From assembly GCA_963756545.1 (NCBI GenBank), contig CAVWNY010000008.1, positions 1 through 64,000 of the forward strand: a DNA stretch of 64,000 bases, given 5' to 3'. A model generated the notes under the pieces. It was not told the origin of the DNA. It did not search any database and was given only the letters and a program-made list of their open reading frames with translations. Positions 24,839 through 33,611 of this stretch are shown here, one piece after another. The DNA is from DATFDN01 sp963756545. GTDB taxonomy: Bacteria; Pseudomonadota; Alphaproteobacteria; Acetobacterales; Acetobacteraceae. The position numbers and the translations under genes were made by a program. How positions within the stretch are numbered: the first letter of the stretch is position 1; the number at the start of each line of letters is the position of its first letter.

Positions 24839-25302
24839 CCCGTATCCCGATGGACCCCGACGCGATCCGGGTGCTGGCCGGCATCCTGACCGAGACCGGG
24901 CTAAGCGAGATCGAGATCGCCGAGAAGGACAGCCGCATTCGCGTGGTGCGCGCCCCCGGCACCGCCGTCCCGGGCGTTTCGGAGATCCCCGCCCGGATGT
25001 CCGCCCCGATCTCCGCCCAGCCGGCAGCGCCGACGCCAAGCCCGGGCGCCGATCTGGCCAGCCATCCGGGCGCGGTGCTCAGCCCGATGGTGGGCGTGGT
25101 CTATCTCTCCCCCGAGCCGGGCACCCCCGCGTTCATCACCGTCGGCCAGACGGTCGCCGCCGGGCAGACCGTGCTGTTGATCGAGGCGATGAAGACCTTC
25201 AACCAGATCAAGGCGCCACGGGCGGGAACCGTCGCGCGGATCCTGGTGGCCAATGCCTCGCCCGTCGAGTACGGCGAGCCGTTGATGCTGATCGACGCCT
25301 GA
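24835..25302 (+). CDS. accB: Biotin carboxyl carrier protein of acetyl-CoA carboxylase
   Basis: A 155-residue carrier subunit. The C-terminal biotinyl domain has the biotin-accepting lysine in LLIEAMKTFNQIKAP (K120), preceded by VLSPMVGVVYLSPEPGTPAF. The N-terminal part is a helical segment (IRVLAGILTETGLSEIEIAE) and a Pro/Ala-rich hinge. It supplies carboxybiotin for malonyl-CoA synthesis. It overlaps aroQ by 4 bases and precedes accC by 20 bases. Confidence 0.97.
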   Translation: MTRIPMDPDAIRVLAGILTETGLSEIEIAEKDSRIRVVRAPGTAVPGVSEIPARMSAPISAQPAAPTPSPGADLASHPGAVLSPMVGVVYLSPEPGTPAFITVGQTVAAGQTVLLIEAMKTFNQIKAPRAGTVARILVANASPVEYGEPLMLIDA

Positions 25303-25322
25303 TCTGTCAGTTGGGCTCGGCG

Positions 25323-26669
25323 TTGTTCCAGAAAATCCTGATCGCGAACCGGGGCGAGATCGCGCTGCGCATCCAGCGCGCGTGCCGCGAGTTGGGCATC
25401 GGCACCGTCGCGGTCCACTCCACCGCCGATGCCGAGGCGATGCATGTGCGCCTGTCGGACGAGAGCGTGTGCATCGGGCCGCCGCCGGCGAAGGACAGCT
25501 ATCTCAACATCCCCGCCATCCTGTCGGCCGCCGCGATCACGGGCGCCGACGCCATCCATCCGGGCTACGGCTTCCTGTCCGAGAACGCGGGTTTCGCCGA
25601 GATGGCGGAGGCGCACGGCCTGACCTTCATCGGCCCCGCGCCCAAGCACATACGCATGATGGGCGACAAGATCGCCGCCAAGGCTGCGATGGCCCGCCTG
25701 GGCGTCCCCTTGGTCCCAGGATCGGCCGGAGCGGTCCTCGATGCCGGCAATGCGCGGTCGGTCGCCGCGCGCATCGGCTATCCGATACTGGTGAAGGCCG
25801 CCGCCGGCGGGGGCGGGCGCGGCATGAAGGTCGCGCGCCACGCCGACGAGATCGACGACGCGTTCCGGTTCGCGCGCACGGAGGCGCGCGCCGCGTTCGG
25901 CAACGACGCCGTCTACATCGAGAAGTATCTCGACCGGCCGCGCCATATCGAGTTGCAGGTGATGGCCGACGCGCATGGCGACGTGGTGCATTTCGGCGAG
26001 CGCGATTGCAGCCTGCAACGGCGTCATCAGAAGCTGTTGGAGGAGGCCGGCTCGCCCGCGCTGAACGCGGCGCAGCGCGACCAGTTGGGCGAGACGGTGA
26101 CGGGCGCGCTCGCCCGCCTCGGCTACCGCAACGCCGGCACGCTGGAGTTCCTCTACCAGGACGGGCAATTCGCCTTCATCGAGATGAACACGCGCCTTCA
26201 GGTCGAGCACCCGGTGACGGAGATGGTCTGCGGTGTCGATCTGGTGCGTGAGCAGATCCGTATCGCGGCCGGCAGCCGGCTGGGCTACGGCCAGCGCGAC
26301 ATCCGCATGAGCGGCCACGCGATCGAGTGCCGCATCAACGCCGAGGACCCGGACAATTTCCTGCCGACGCCGGGCCGGGTCAGCATGTATCACGCGCCGG
26401 GCGGGCTCGGGGTGCGCGTCGATTCCGCTCTGTACGCGGGCTCCGTGGTGCCGCCCTACTACGACAGCCTGGTCGCCAAGCTGATCGTCCATGCGCCGAC
26501 CCGTGCGGAGGCGATCGCGCGCGCGCGCCGGGCGTTGGACGAATTCGCGGTCGCCGGCATCAAGACGACGATCCCGCTGCACCAGCGGATCATGGAGGAT
26601 GCGGCGTTCCAGGCGGGCGATTACACGATCCACTGGCTGGAGCGGTTCGTCGGCGGGTCCGAGGGATGA
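25323..26669 (+). CDS. accC: Biotin carboxylase subunit of acetyl-CoA carboxylase
   Basis: An ATP-grasp enzyme that carboxylates biotin on AccB. The 448 residues match AccC in full: FQKILIANRGEIALRIQRAC at the N-terminus, the glycine-rich ATP loop AAAGGGGRGMKVA, and the active-site segment EMNTRLQVEHPVTEMVCGVD. There is no ATG near the N-terminus. A TTG at 25323 gives the normal start (M-FQKILIANRG); another TTG four codons upstream is possible. The start is therefore assigned by homology, not by a clear ribosome site. Confidence 0.96.
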   Translation: MFQKILIANRGEIALRIQRACRELGIGTVAVHSTADAEAMHVRLSDESVCIGPPPAKDSYLNIPAILSAAAITGADAIHPGYGFLSENAGFAEMAEAHGLTFIGPAPKHIRMMGDKIAAKAAMARLGVPLVPGSAGAVLDAGNARSVAARIGYPILVKAAAGGGGRGMKVARHADEIDDAFRFARTEARAAFGNDAVYIEKYLDRPRHIELQVMADAHGDVVHFGERDCSLQRRHQKLLEEAGSPALNAAQRDQLGETVTGALARLGYRNAGTLEFLYQDGQFAFIEMNTRLQVEHPVTEMVCGVDLVREQIRIAAGSRLGYGQRDIRMSGHAIECRINAEDPDNFLPTPGRVSMYHAPGGLGVRVDSALYAGSVVPPYYDSLVAKLIVHAPTRAEAIARARRALDEFAVAGIKTTIPLHQRIMEDAAFQAGDYTIHWLERFVGGSEG

Positions 26670-26865
26670 GCAACGCCGTGGCAAAGACGTGGATGCCCGC
26701 ATCGGTAGGCTTGGCGGGGAGGGCGCGCGTTTTTCCGTAGGCCCTTTGATTTAAGAGGGGGTGGCAATCGCCAATGGCGCGACCTTTACGCAGACGTCGT
26801 CATGTGGATGGAATATCGCCACCCCGCTTTCGCGAGAATGACGAAGAGACGGTCGGAGATATTCC
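26670..26865. other. accC-dat spacer with partial palindromic repeat
   Basis: The spacer has no gene. GGCAAAGACGTGGATGCCCGC resembles one arm of the type A repeats (3329 and 31590), and ACCCCGCTTTCGCGAGAATGACG resembles one arm of the type B repeat at 8322. It looks like degraded repeat material ahead of the aminotransferase ribosome site. Confidence 0.4.
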
Positions 26866-27735
26866 ATGAGCCGCATCGCCTACGTGAATGGCCGCTATGT
26901 GCCCCAGCGCGACGCCGTGGTGAACGTGGAGGACCGCGGCTATCAGTTCGCCGACGGCATTTACGAGGTGATCTATCTGCATGGCGGCCGGCTGATCGAC
27001 GAGGATCTGCACCTCGACCGGCTGGAACGCTCGCTGCGGGAACTGCGTCTGCCGGCGCCGATGGGCCGGGCGGCGCTGCGCCGCGTGCTGGTCGAGACGG
27101 CGCTGCGCAACCGGCTGACCGAGGGTCTGCTGTATATCCAGATCACGCGCGGCGTGTCGCGGCGCGACCATGCTTTCCCCTCCCGTCCGGTGCCGCCCGC
27201 CCTTGTCGTGACCGCGCGGCGGACGCCGCCTTATCCGCGTGATCCGGACGCCTGGGCCGCCGGCGCCATCACGCACCCCGATCTGCGTTGGGCGCGCTGC
27301 GACATCAAGACCGTCGGGCTGACCGCGAACGTGCTCGCCAAGCAGGCGGCGCGCGAGCAGGGCGCGGCGGAGGCGATCCTGATAGATCACGAGGGCATGG
27401 TGACGGAGGGTTCCTCGACGACGCTCTGGATCGTCGATGCCGAGGGCCGTCTGCGTACCCGCCACCTTGACCATGCGGTGCTGCCTGGCTGCACGCGGGG
27501 CGCCCTGATCGCCGAGCTGCGGTCCGAGGGCATCGAATTCGACGAGCGCCGGTTCAGCGAGCAGGATCTCCGCGCCGCGCGCGAGGCCTTCCTCACCAGC
27601 GCGACCAGCTTCGTCCGTCCGATCACGCGCATCGACGGCAAGCCCGTCGGAGATGGCAACGTGGGGCCGGTCACGCGCCGGTTGTTCGACATTTTTGCCC
27701 GCCACGTCACCGGCGGGCTCCGCAACGCCGCGTAG
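26866..27735 (+). CDS. D-amino-acid aminotransferase (class IV)
   Basis: A 289-residue PLP enzyme of fold type IV, interconverting D-amino acids and 2-oxo acids; the D-alanine/D-glutamate type is most likely. It starts MSRIAYVNGRYVPQRDAVVN, has the tract VEDRGYQFADGIYEVIYLHG, the PLP lysine K148 in RWARCDIKTVGLTANVLAKQ, and the phosphate-binding VTEGSSTTLWIV. Branched-chain aminotransferases and aminodeoxychorismate lyases share this fold, but the FADGIYEVI segment favours the D-amino-acid group. It may supply D-Glu or D-Ala for cell wall or degrade D-amino acids. Confidence 0.9.
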   Translation: MSRIAYVNGRYVPQRDAVVNVEDRGYQFADGIYEVIYLHGGRLIDEDLHLDRLERSLRELRLPAPMGRAALRRVLVETALRNRLTEGLLYIQITRGVSRRDHAFPSRPVPPALVVTARRTPPYPRDPDAWAAGAITHPDLRWARCDIKTVGLTANVLAKQAAREQGAAEAILIDHEGMVTEGSSTTLWIVDAEGRLRTRHLDHAVLPGCTRGALIAELRSEGIEFDERRFSEQDLRAAREAFLTSATSFVRPITRIDGKPVGDGNVGPVTRRLFDIFARHVTGGLRNAA

Positions 27736-27745
27736 GCGGACCTTT

Positions 27746-28570
27746 TCAGATCGTCCGCGCGATCATCTCCACCGGCGCGATCAATCCCGCTTCGATCGCG
27801 CGCGCCGCGTTTCCGACCCGCTCGCCCGCCGCAGGCCCCATGATGGCCCGCAAATCGGGCTTGGAAGTTGTCTCCGCCGCGCGAGCCCGCTGCTCGCGAA
27901 AAAAGGTCACGGCGAATTCGCGTCGCGAACGCTCCGTCACGATGCCGAACCCGGCGCCTTGGAGTGCCTCTCGGTAAACAGCCGGGGTCGCGACGAAGCT
28001 CGTCTCTCCCGAGGCGGCCCATGGCACCGGGAATGTCAGATCGCCCTCGCCCGTCCGCATGAGATCATAGACGGCGAAGGTGCTCCCGGCGCGCAGCACG
28101 CGGCGAACTGAGGCGAACAGCGACACTTTGTCGGCGATGTTCATACCGACATGGATCATGTAGCCGCCATCGAAGCTTTCGGACGCAAAGGGCAGGTCCA
28201 GCGCGCTGCCCTGACGGAAGCGCACCTGGCGCTCGAGTTCCGTGCGCCGGGTCAGGCTGGTCGCGACGGCTATGAATTCGTCGGTCAGGTCGATCCCCGT
28301 CACCGCGCATCCGGCATTGACGGCCAGAGTGCGGGCCGGCCCGCCGATGCCACACCCGACATCAATCCAATGGGTGCCGGGAGCCGCGTTGAGCTGAACG
28401 AACAAATCCAAGCTCGCCTGCCGTCCGCCAATATGGAACTCATCCACCCCGGACAAATCCGCGGTCGACAGCTTCTCGGGATCGAGCCCCGCGTCGGACA
28501 CGGTGGAGAGAATTCTCTCCTCCAGCGAGCCTGTGGTGTAGTGCCGCGCCACATCATGTTCGACGCTCAT
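27746..28570 (-). CDS. SAM-dependent class I methyltransferase
   Basis: A 274-residue Rossmann-fold methyltransferase. Motif I is WIDVGCGIGGPARTLA and the acidic end of strand 2 is VTGIDLTDEF; later motifs FRQGSALDLPFASESFDGGY and VRRVLRAGSTFAVYDLMRTG are of the UbiE/sarcosine-N-methyltransferase type. Substrate cannot be inferred. ATG 28570 has GGGAGGCGG upstream; the open frame extends farther but overlaps the divergent proA leader. It converges on the aminotransferase gene with a 10-base gap. Confidence 0.87.
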   Translation of the reverse strand: MSVEHDVARHYTTGSLEERILSTVSDAGLDPEKLSTADLSGVDEFHIGGRQASLDLFVQLNAAPGTHWIDVGCGIGGPARTLAVNAGCAVTGIDLTDEFIAVATSLTRRTELERQVRFRQGSALDLPFASESFDGGYMIHVGMNIADKVSLFASVRRVLRAGSTFAVYDLMRTGEGDLTFPVPWAASGETSFVATPAVYREALQGAGFGIVTERSRREFAVTFFREQRARAAETTSKPDLRAIMGPAAGERVGNAARAIEAGLIAPVEMIARTI

Positions 28571-28672
28571 CACCGCCTCCCACTCTGGACGATGAAGGCT
28601 AACATAGGCGCGGAGAACCGGACCACTGGAAACGCCTTGCGTCCGACGGCACATTGGGTCAGGGGACGCGCC

Positions 28673-29932
28673 ATGCACATCGAGACCGACGCCACCAAGC
28701 ACCTGAGCCATGCCGCCGAGGCGGCGCGCGCGGCCTCGCGCGTGCTCGCGCGTGCCCCGGCGACGCGGCGGGACGCGGCGCTGCGGGCGATGGCCGGGGC
28801 GCTGCGTCGCGACGCGACGGCGGTGATCGCGGCGAACGAAGCCGATCTCGCCGAGAGCGCCGGGAACGCGGCATTCCGCGACCGGCTCGCGCTTTCACCG
28901 GCGCGCGTCGAGGCGATGGCGAAGGGGCTGGAGGACATCGCCGCGCTGCCCGACCCGCTCGATCGCACGCTCGCCGACTGGACCCGCCCGAACGGCCTGC
29001 GCATCCAGCGCATCGCGACGCCGATCGGCGTGATCGGCATGATCTACGAGAGCCGCCCGAATGTCGGCGCCGACGCCGCCGGGCTGTGCCTGAAATCGGG
29101 CAACGCGGTGATCCTGCGCGGCGGCTCGGAGAGCATCCGCAGCGCCGGGGCGATCAACGCCGCGCTGACCGACGGGCTGCGCGCGGCGGGGTTGCCGGAG
29201 GCGGCGGTGCAGATCGCACCAACCGCCGAGCGCGCCTATGTCGCGGCCATGCTCGGCGCGGCGGGGCTGATCGACCTCATCATCCCGCGCGGCGGCCGCT
29301 CGCTCGTCGAGCGCGTGCAACGCGAGGCGCGGGTTCCCGTGCTCGCGCATGCCGAGGGGCTGTGCCACACCTACGTCCACGCAGCGGCGGAGCCCGCGAT
29401 GGCGCGGCGGATCGTCGTGAACGCGAAGATGCGCCGCCCCGGCGTCTGCGGCGCGACCGAGACGCTGCTGATCGACGCCGCGATCGCGCCCGATCTGCTG
29501 CCCGGCATCGTCGCCGATCTGCGCGCGCTCGGCTGCGACGTCCGCGCCGACCCGGCGTCACGCGCGATCGTCCCGGATCTGACCCCGGCGAGCGAGGCGG
29601 ACTTCGGCACGGAATGGCTGGACGCGGTGCTGTCGCTGCGCGTGGTGGAAGGGCTGGACCAGGCGTTGGCCCACATCGCGCGGCACGGCAGCGAGCACAC
29701 CGACGCCATCATCACCGAGGATCGTGCGGCGGCGGAGCGGTTCCTGCGCGGGGTCGACAGCGCGGTCGCAATGTGGAACGCCTCGACGCAGTTCTGCGAC
29801 GGCGGCGAGTTCGGCTTCGGCGCCGAGATCGGGATCGCCACCGGACGCATCCACGCGCGCGGCCCGGTCGGCCTGGAACAGCTCACCACCTATCGGTATC
29901 TCGTGCTCGGCAATGGCCAGGTGCGACCCTGA
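28673..29932 (+). CDS. proA: Gamma-glutamyl phosphate reductase
   Basis: Second step of proline synthesis, reducing gamma-glutamyl phosphate to glutamate semialdehyde with NADPH. The 419 residues cover the family: IGVIGMIYESRPNVGADAAG, LKSGNAVILRGGSESIRSAG, the active-site cysteine in RRPGVCGATETLL, and the end segment ARGPVGLEQLTTYRYLVLGN. ATG 28673 has AGGGGA upstream. proB is not in the window. nadD follows 29 bases later. Confidence 0.96.
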   Translation: MHIETDATKHLSHAAEAARAASRVLARAPATRRDAALRAMAGALRRDATAVIAANEADLAESAGNAAFRDRLALSPARVEAMAKGLEDIAALPDPLDRTLADWTRPNGLRIQRIATPIGVIGMIYESRPNVGADAAGLCLKSGNAVILRGGSESIRSAGAINAALTDGLRAAGLPEAAVQIAPTAERAYVAAMLGAAGLIDLIIPRGGRSLVERVQREARVPVLAHAEGLCHTYVHAAAEPAMARRIVVNAKMRRPGVCGATETLLIDAAIAPDLLPGIVADLRALGCDVRADPASRAIVPDLTPASEADFGTEWLDAVLSLRVVEGLDQALAHIARHGSEHTDAIITEDRAAAERFLRGVDSAVAMWNASTQFCDGGEFGFGAEIGIATGRIHARGPVGLEQLTTYRYLVLGNGQVRP

Positions 29933-29961
29933 CTTCGCTCCGGCCCCTCGCTCCCGACGCC

Positions 29962-30564
29962 GTGCCGCGGTTCGGCGACCGGCGGCGGATGCGGATCGGC
30001 CTGCTCGGCGGCTCGTTCAATCCCGCCCATGCGGGACATCTGCACATCGCGCGGCTCGCCTTGCGTCGACTGCGGCTGGATCAGGTGTGGCTGATGGTTT
30101 CTCCCGGCAACGTGCTGAAGCCGCGCGATGGGATGGCCCCGCTGGCGCAGCGGCTCGCCTCGGCGCGCGCGCTGGCCGACGGCCGGCGGGTCGTTGCCAC
30201 GGGAATCGAGGCGACGCTGGGCACACGCTACAGCCTCGACACGCTGCGCGCGCTCGCCCGATTGTTCCCGCGTGCGGCGTTCGTGTGGATCATGGGCGCC
30301 GACATCCTCGACCAGCTTCCCCGCTGGCGCGGCTGGCGCGCGCTGGCGCGGTGCGTGCCGTTCGGCGTCGTTCCACGGGGGGACGACAATCTCCGCATCC
30401 TGGCGGGCCATGCGGCGCGGGCGCTGCACGCCGCGCGCCGGCCCGAGCGCGCGGCTCCGATGCTGGCGGGCGCGGCGCCGCCCGCCTGGGCGTTCCTGAC
30501 CGTCCCGCGCCACCCCGCCTCGGCCACCGCCATCCGAGCCTCTCGTGAAGGAGCCACGCCATAG
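29962..30564 (+). CDS. nadD: Nicotinate-nucleotide adenylyltransferase
   Basis: Makes deamido-NAD from nicotinate mononucleotide and ATP. The 200-residue protein has the nucleotidyltransferase signature IGLLGGSFNPAHAGHLHIA (HxGH), the substrate segment MVSPGNVLKP, FVWIMGADILDQLPRWRGW and the C-terminal ISATAIR-like motif, here HPASATAIRASR. GTG 29962 is used because the residues before the motif (PRFGDRRRMRIGLL) recur in relatives; ATG 29989 is the alternative. The gene lies in the proA-nadD-rsfS block, whose order is widely conserved. Confidence 0.95.
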   Translation: MPRFGDRRRMRIGLLGGSFNPAHAGHLHIARLALRRLRLDQVWLMVSPGNVLKPRDGMAPLAQRLASARALADGRRVVATGIEATLGTRYSLDTLRALARLFPRAAFVWIMGADILDQLPRWRGWRALARCVPFGVVPRGDDNLRILAGHAARALHAARRPERAAPMLAGAAPPAWAFLTVPRHPASATAIRASREGATP

Positions 30565-30599
30565 CCAAGCCCCCCGCCACCCCGGCGCCGCGCAAGAAG

Positions 30600-31073
30600 G
30601 TGGTCCGCAAGGCGCCGAAGCCGCTGCCGGCTGCCGACAAGACGCCCGGCACGCCGCGTAAGAAGGCCGTCGTCGCCGGCCCGAGGCCGCCGCGCAAGCG
30701 CGCCGCGCCCGCACCGGCCGAGCAGCTCGAGCGGCTCCAGGGCCTGATCGTCGCCAGCCTGGACGACGACAAGGCCGAGGCCGTGGTTACCCTCGACCTC
30801 GCCGGCAAGGCGGCGTTCTGCGACCGCATGGTGATCGCCACCGGCCTCGCCGACCGGCAGATCACGGCGATGGCCGAACACCTGATCGAGAAGCTGAAGG
30901 AGACCGGGCTGAAGCGCATCCAGACTGAGGGCGCCGGCGGCTCCGACTGGGTGCTGATCGACGCCGGCGACATCGTCGTGCATCTGTTCAAGCCGGAGGC
31001 GCGGGCGATGTACGCGCTGGAGAAGATGTGGGGCGCCGACCTCGACGAGGGCGCCGCAGATCAGATCGCCTGA
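30600..31073 (+). CDS. rsfS: Ribosome silencing factor RsfS
   Basis: Binds L14 of the large subunit and blocks joining to the small subunit in starvation. The conserved DUF143 domain runs from about residue 42: LQGLIVASLDDDKAEAVVTL, FCDRMVIATGLADRQITAMA, ending DWVLIDAGDIVVHLFKPEAR and YALEKMWG. The N-terminus is a basic Ala/Pro/Lys stretch. GTG 30600 is the first standard start. A strong ribosome site (GAAGGAG) instead points to an in-frame ATA at 30561, which would give IAKPPATPAPRKK before this start. The 3' end overlaps the convergent MaoC gene by 13 bases. Confidence 0.93.
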   Translation: MVRKAPKPLPAADKTPGTPRKKAVVAGPRPPRKRAAPAPAEQLERLQGLIVASLDDDKAEAVVTLDLAGKAAFCDRMVIATGLADRQITAMAEHLIEKLKETGLKRIQTEGAGGSDWVLIDAGDIVVHLFKPEARAMYALEKMWGADLDEGAADQIA

Positions 31074-31531
31074 GGTGCGCTCGTCGGTCGCCGGCGCATG
31101 AAGGCGGCGCGGATGCAGGTGGCGACGACCTCGCCGCGCTGGTTGATGCCCTGGTGCTCGAACTCGACAAGCCCGGCCTCTGGGCGCGACTTGCTGGCGC
31201 GCACCGAGCGCACGACGGAGCGGGCGCGGATCGTGTCGCCGTGGAAGACGGGCTTCGGGAACCGCACCTGGCTCATACCGAGATTGCCGATTGTGGTGCC
31301 GAGCGTCGTGTCGCCCACCGTCATGCCGATCACCAGACCGAGGGTGAAGATGCTGTTGACGAGCGGGCGGCCGAACTCGGTGGTCTTGGCGAACTCGGCG
31401 TCGAGGTGAAGCGGCTGCGGGTTCATGGTGAGCGTGGTGAACAGCACATTGTCCATCTCGGTGACAGTGCGCGACAGCGCGTGGTCGAACACCTGGCCTT
31501 CGTGGAATTCCTCGAAGTAGAGCCCGGCCAT
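31061..31531 (-). CDS. MaoC family dehydratase
   Basis: A 156-residue hot-dog-fold protein of the MaoC type, usually an enoyl-CoA or hydroxyacyl-CoA hydratase. The N-terminal GLYFEEFHEGQVFDHALSRT, the catalytic region MNPQPLHLDAEFAKTTEFGRPLVNS with Asp and His, and the following MTVGDTTLGTTIGNLGM are typical; mesaconyl-CoA/beta-methylmalyl-CoA dehydratases belong to this group. No acyl-CoA pathway genes lie directly beside it, so the substrate is open. Confidence 0.88.
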   Translation of the reverse strand: MAGLYFEEFHEGQVFDHALSRTVTEMDNVLFTTLTMNPQPLHLDAEFAKTTEFGRPLVNSIFTLGLVIGMTVGDTTLGTTIGNLGMSQVRFPKPVFHGDTIRARSVVRSVRASKSRPEAGLVEFEHQGINQRGEVVATCIRAAFMRRRPTSAPQAI

Positions 31532-31589
31532 TTGGACCTCCGTGCGGGTTGTTTATAACCAGCCCGCCTAATGATTGACCCTTCGCCGT

Positions 31590-31671
31590 CGTCATGGCCG
31601 GGCTTGGCCCGGCCACCCACGTCTTGAACAACCGCAAAGACGTGGGTGCCCGGCCTTCGCCGGGCATGACG
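31590..31671. repeat. Palindromic intergenic repeat (type A), second copy
   Basis: CGTCATGGCCGGGCTTGGCC at the left end pairs with GGCCTTCGCCGGGCATGACG at the right, and the inner arms CACCCACGTCTT and AAAGACGTGGGTG are complementary, giving a near-complete hairpin of over 30 bp. The sequence closely matches the copy at 3329-3420. The remaining part of the spacer (31672-31832) has no gene that can be supported. Confidence 0.7.
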
Positions 31672-31832
31672 AATGCATTATGGATCGGTCAGTGTCTAAG
31701 CCGGTTGGTATTAGACGTAGAGCATGTTCGGCAGGACCGGATCAACTCAAGGACAGAGCCGCGGCAATCACGGGCAACGAGCTGCTGAGCGTCGTCGTGA
31801 AGGCGGCGGCCGTATTCGAGGCGATTTAGACG

Positions 31833-33611
31833 TCAGACGCGCTTGGTGCCCGGCTTGGCCCGGCTGGCGGGCTTCGGATGTTGCGGCACCGGCGCGCGCT
31901 TCGATTTCGCCGCGGCGGGACGCAATGGGGCCTTGCCGGCCCGCATCGCGGCGATGGTGGTGCGGGTGGTGATCTGTTCGGGATTCATGCGCAACTCGAT
32001 CACCGCCGGCCGGGTGCTGGCGACGGCGCGCTCGAACGCGGGGGCGAATTCCGCGGTCTCGCTCACCACCTCGCCGTGGCCGCCGAACGCCTCGATGAAC
32101 TTGGCGAAGTCGGGGTTGGTCAGCCCGGTGCCGGAGACGCGGCCGGGAAAGGCGCGCTCCTGGTGCATCCGGATGGTGCCGTACATCTGGTTATTGAAGA
32201 CCAGCACGATGGGCGCGACGCCGTGATGAAAGGCGGTCGCGATCTCCTGGCCCGTCATCAGGAATCCGCCGTCGCCCACCAGCGAGACCACCATCCGATT
32301 GGGGAAGGTGATCTTGGCGCCGACCGCGGCCGGCACGCTGTAGCCCATCGCGCCGCTGGTCGGGCCGATGTAGCGCTGATGCTCGTGGAAGTTGATGAAG
32401 CGGGTCGCCCAGCCGGCGAAATTGCCGGCATCGGTCGTCACGATGGCGTCGCGCGTGAGCAGGCCCTCCAGCGTCCGCATCGCCTCGCCCAGATTGAGCG
32501 CACCCTCGTAGCGCGGCGGCTCGCGCCCGGCCTCGCGTAGCGCGCGCAACTCGGCCCGCCAGTCGTCCCAATGGACATGCACCGGCTCGGTCGCCGCCGC
32601 CGCCAGGGCGAAGGAATTAAGGTCGGCGACGATGCCGAGCGTCGGGCGGAATACGCGCCCGATCTCCGCGCCGTCGGGATGGACCTGCACGATCGGCGTA
32701 TCGCCGACGGCCTCGAACAGCGTGTAGCCCTGCGTCACGGCATCGCCCAAGCGGGTGCCGATCGCCAGGATCAGGTCGGCTTCGCGCACCTTGGCGATCA
32801 GCGCCGGGTCCGACCCCACGCCGAGATCGCCCACGAAGCTCGCAAGAGAGCCGTCGTACGCCGCCTGGCGCCGGAAGCCGACCGCGACGGGCAGGTCGCT
32901 GCCGTGCAGGAAGTCGCGCAGCGCGCGCCGCCCCGCCGCGGTCCAGCAAGACCCGCCCACCACGGCGAGCGGCTTGCGCGACTGTCCCATCATCGCGCGC
33001 AGTTGGGCCATCGCCGCCGGGTCGGGGTAGGCGCCGGCGACGGGCGCGCGCGGGATGTCGGCCGCCTCGGCTAAATCGTGCTGCATCTCCTCCGACAGCG
33101 CGATCACCACGGGGCCGGGGCGGCCCGAGGTCGCCACATCGACCGCGTGGGCGACGATTTCGGGGATGCGGCTCGCCTGGTCGATCTGCGTCGCCCACTT
33201 CGCCACGGGGCTGAACATGCGGCGATAGTCGATCTCCTGGAAGGCGTCGCGGCCGGAATCCGCCAGCGGAATCTGGCCGACGAACAGCAACAGCGGCGTG
33301 CTGTCCTGCATCGCGGTGTGGACGCCGATGGCGCCGTGGCAGGCGCCGGGACCGCGCGTGACGAAGGCGGCCGCCGGACGGCCGCACAACTTTCCGTACG
33401 CCTCCGCCATGTTCACGGCCCCCGCCTCGAACCGGCAGGTCACCAGCTTCACCTTTTGGCGGACATCATAGAGCCCGTCGAGCACGGCCAGGAAGCTTTC
33501 GCCTGGAACGGAGAAGACGTGGTCGATGCCTTGCGACACCAGCGCGTCGGCCAGGATGCGTCCCCCCATGCGCTCGGCGCCGCGCGCCTCGCGGGCCTGT
33601 GCCAACTCCAT
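31833..33611 (-). CDS. Thiamine-diphosphate-dependent enzyme (acetolactate-synthase-like)
   Basis: A 592-residue ThDP enzyme with the three-domain layout of acetolactate synthase, pyruvate oxidase and related decarboxylases. The cofactor-activating glutamate is E62 in TCRFEAGAVNMAEAYG. The ThDP/Mg motif is VVSLVGDGGFLMTGQEIATA ending in VLVFNNQMYG. No regulatory-subunit gene (ilvH) is adjacent, so it is probably not the main acetolactate synthase. The last 30 residues are very basic and Pro/Ala/Lys-rich (RPAAAKSKRAPVPQHPKPAS), which is unusual for the family. ATG 33611 has GGAGGGG upstream. Confidence 0.9.
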   Translation of the reverse strand: MELAQAREARGAERMGGRILADALVSQGIDHVFSVPGESFLAVLDGLYDVRQKVKLVTCRFEAGAVNMAEAYGKLCGRPAAAFVTRGPGACHGAIGVHTAMQDSTPLLLFVGQIPLADSGRDAFQEIDYRRMFSPVAKWATQIDQASRIPEIVAHAVDVATSGRPGPVVIALSEEMQHDLAEAADIPRAPVAGAYPDPAAMAQLRAMMGQSRKPLAVVGGSCWTAAGRRALRDFLHGSDLPVAVGFRRQAAYDGSLASFVGDLGVGSDPALIAKVREADLILAIGTRLGDAVTQGYTLFEAVGDTPIVQVHPDGAEIGRVFRPTLGIVADLNSFALAAAATEPVHVHWDDWRAELRALREAGREPPRYEGALNLGEAMRTLEGLLTRDAIVTTDAGNFAGWATRFINFHEHQRYIGPTSGAMGYSVPAAVGAKITFPNRMVVSLVGDGGFLMTGQEIATAFHHGVAPIVLVFNNQMYGTIRMHQERAFPGRVSGTGLTNPDFAKFIEAFGGHGEVVSETAEFAPAFERAVASTRPAVIELRMNPEQITTRTTIAAMRAGKAPLRPAAAKSKRAPVPQHPKPASRAKPGTKRV

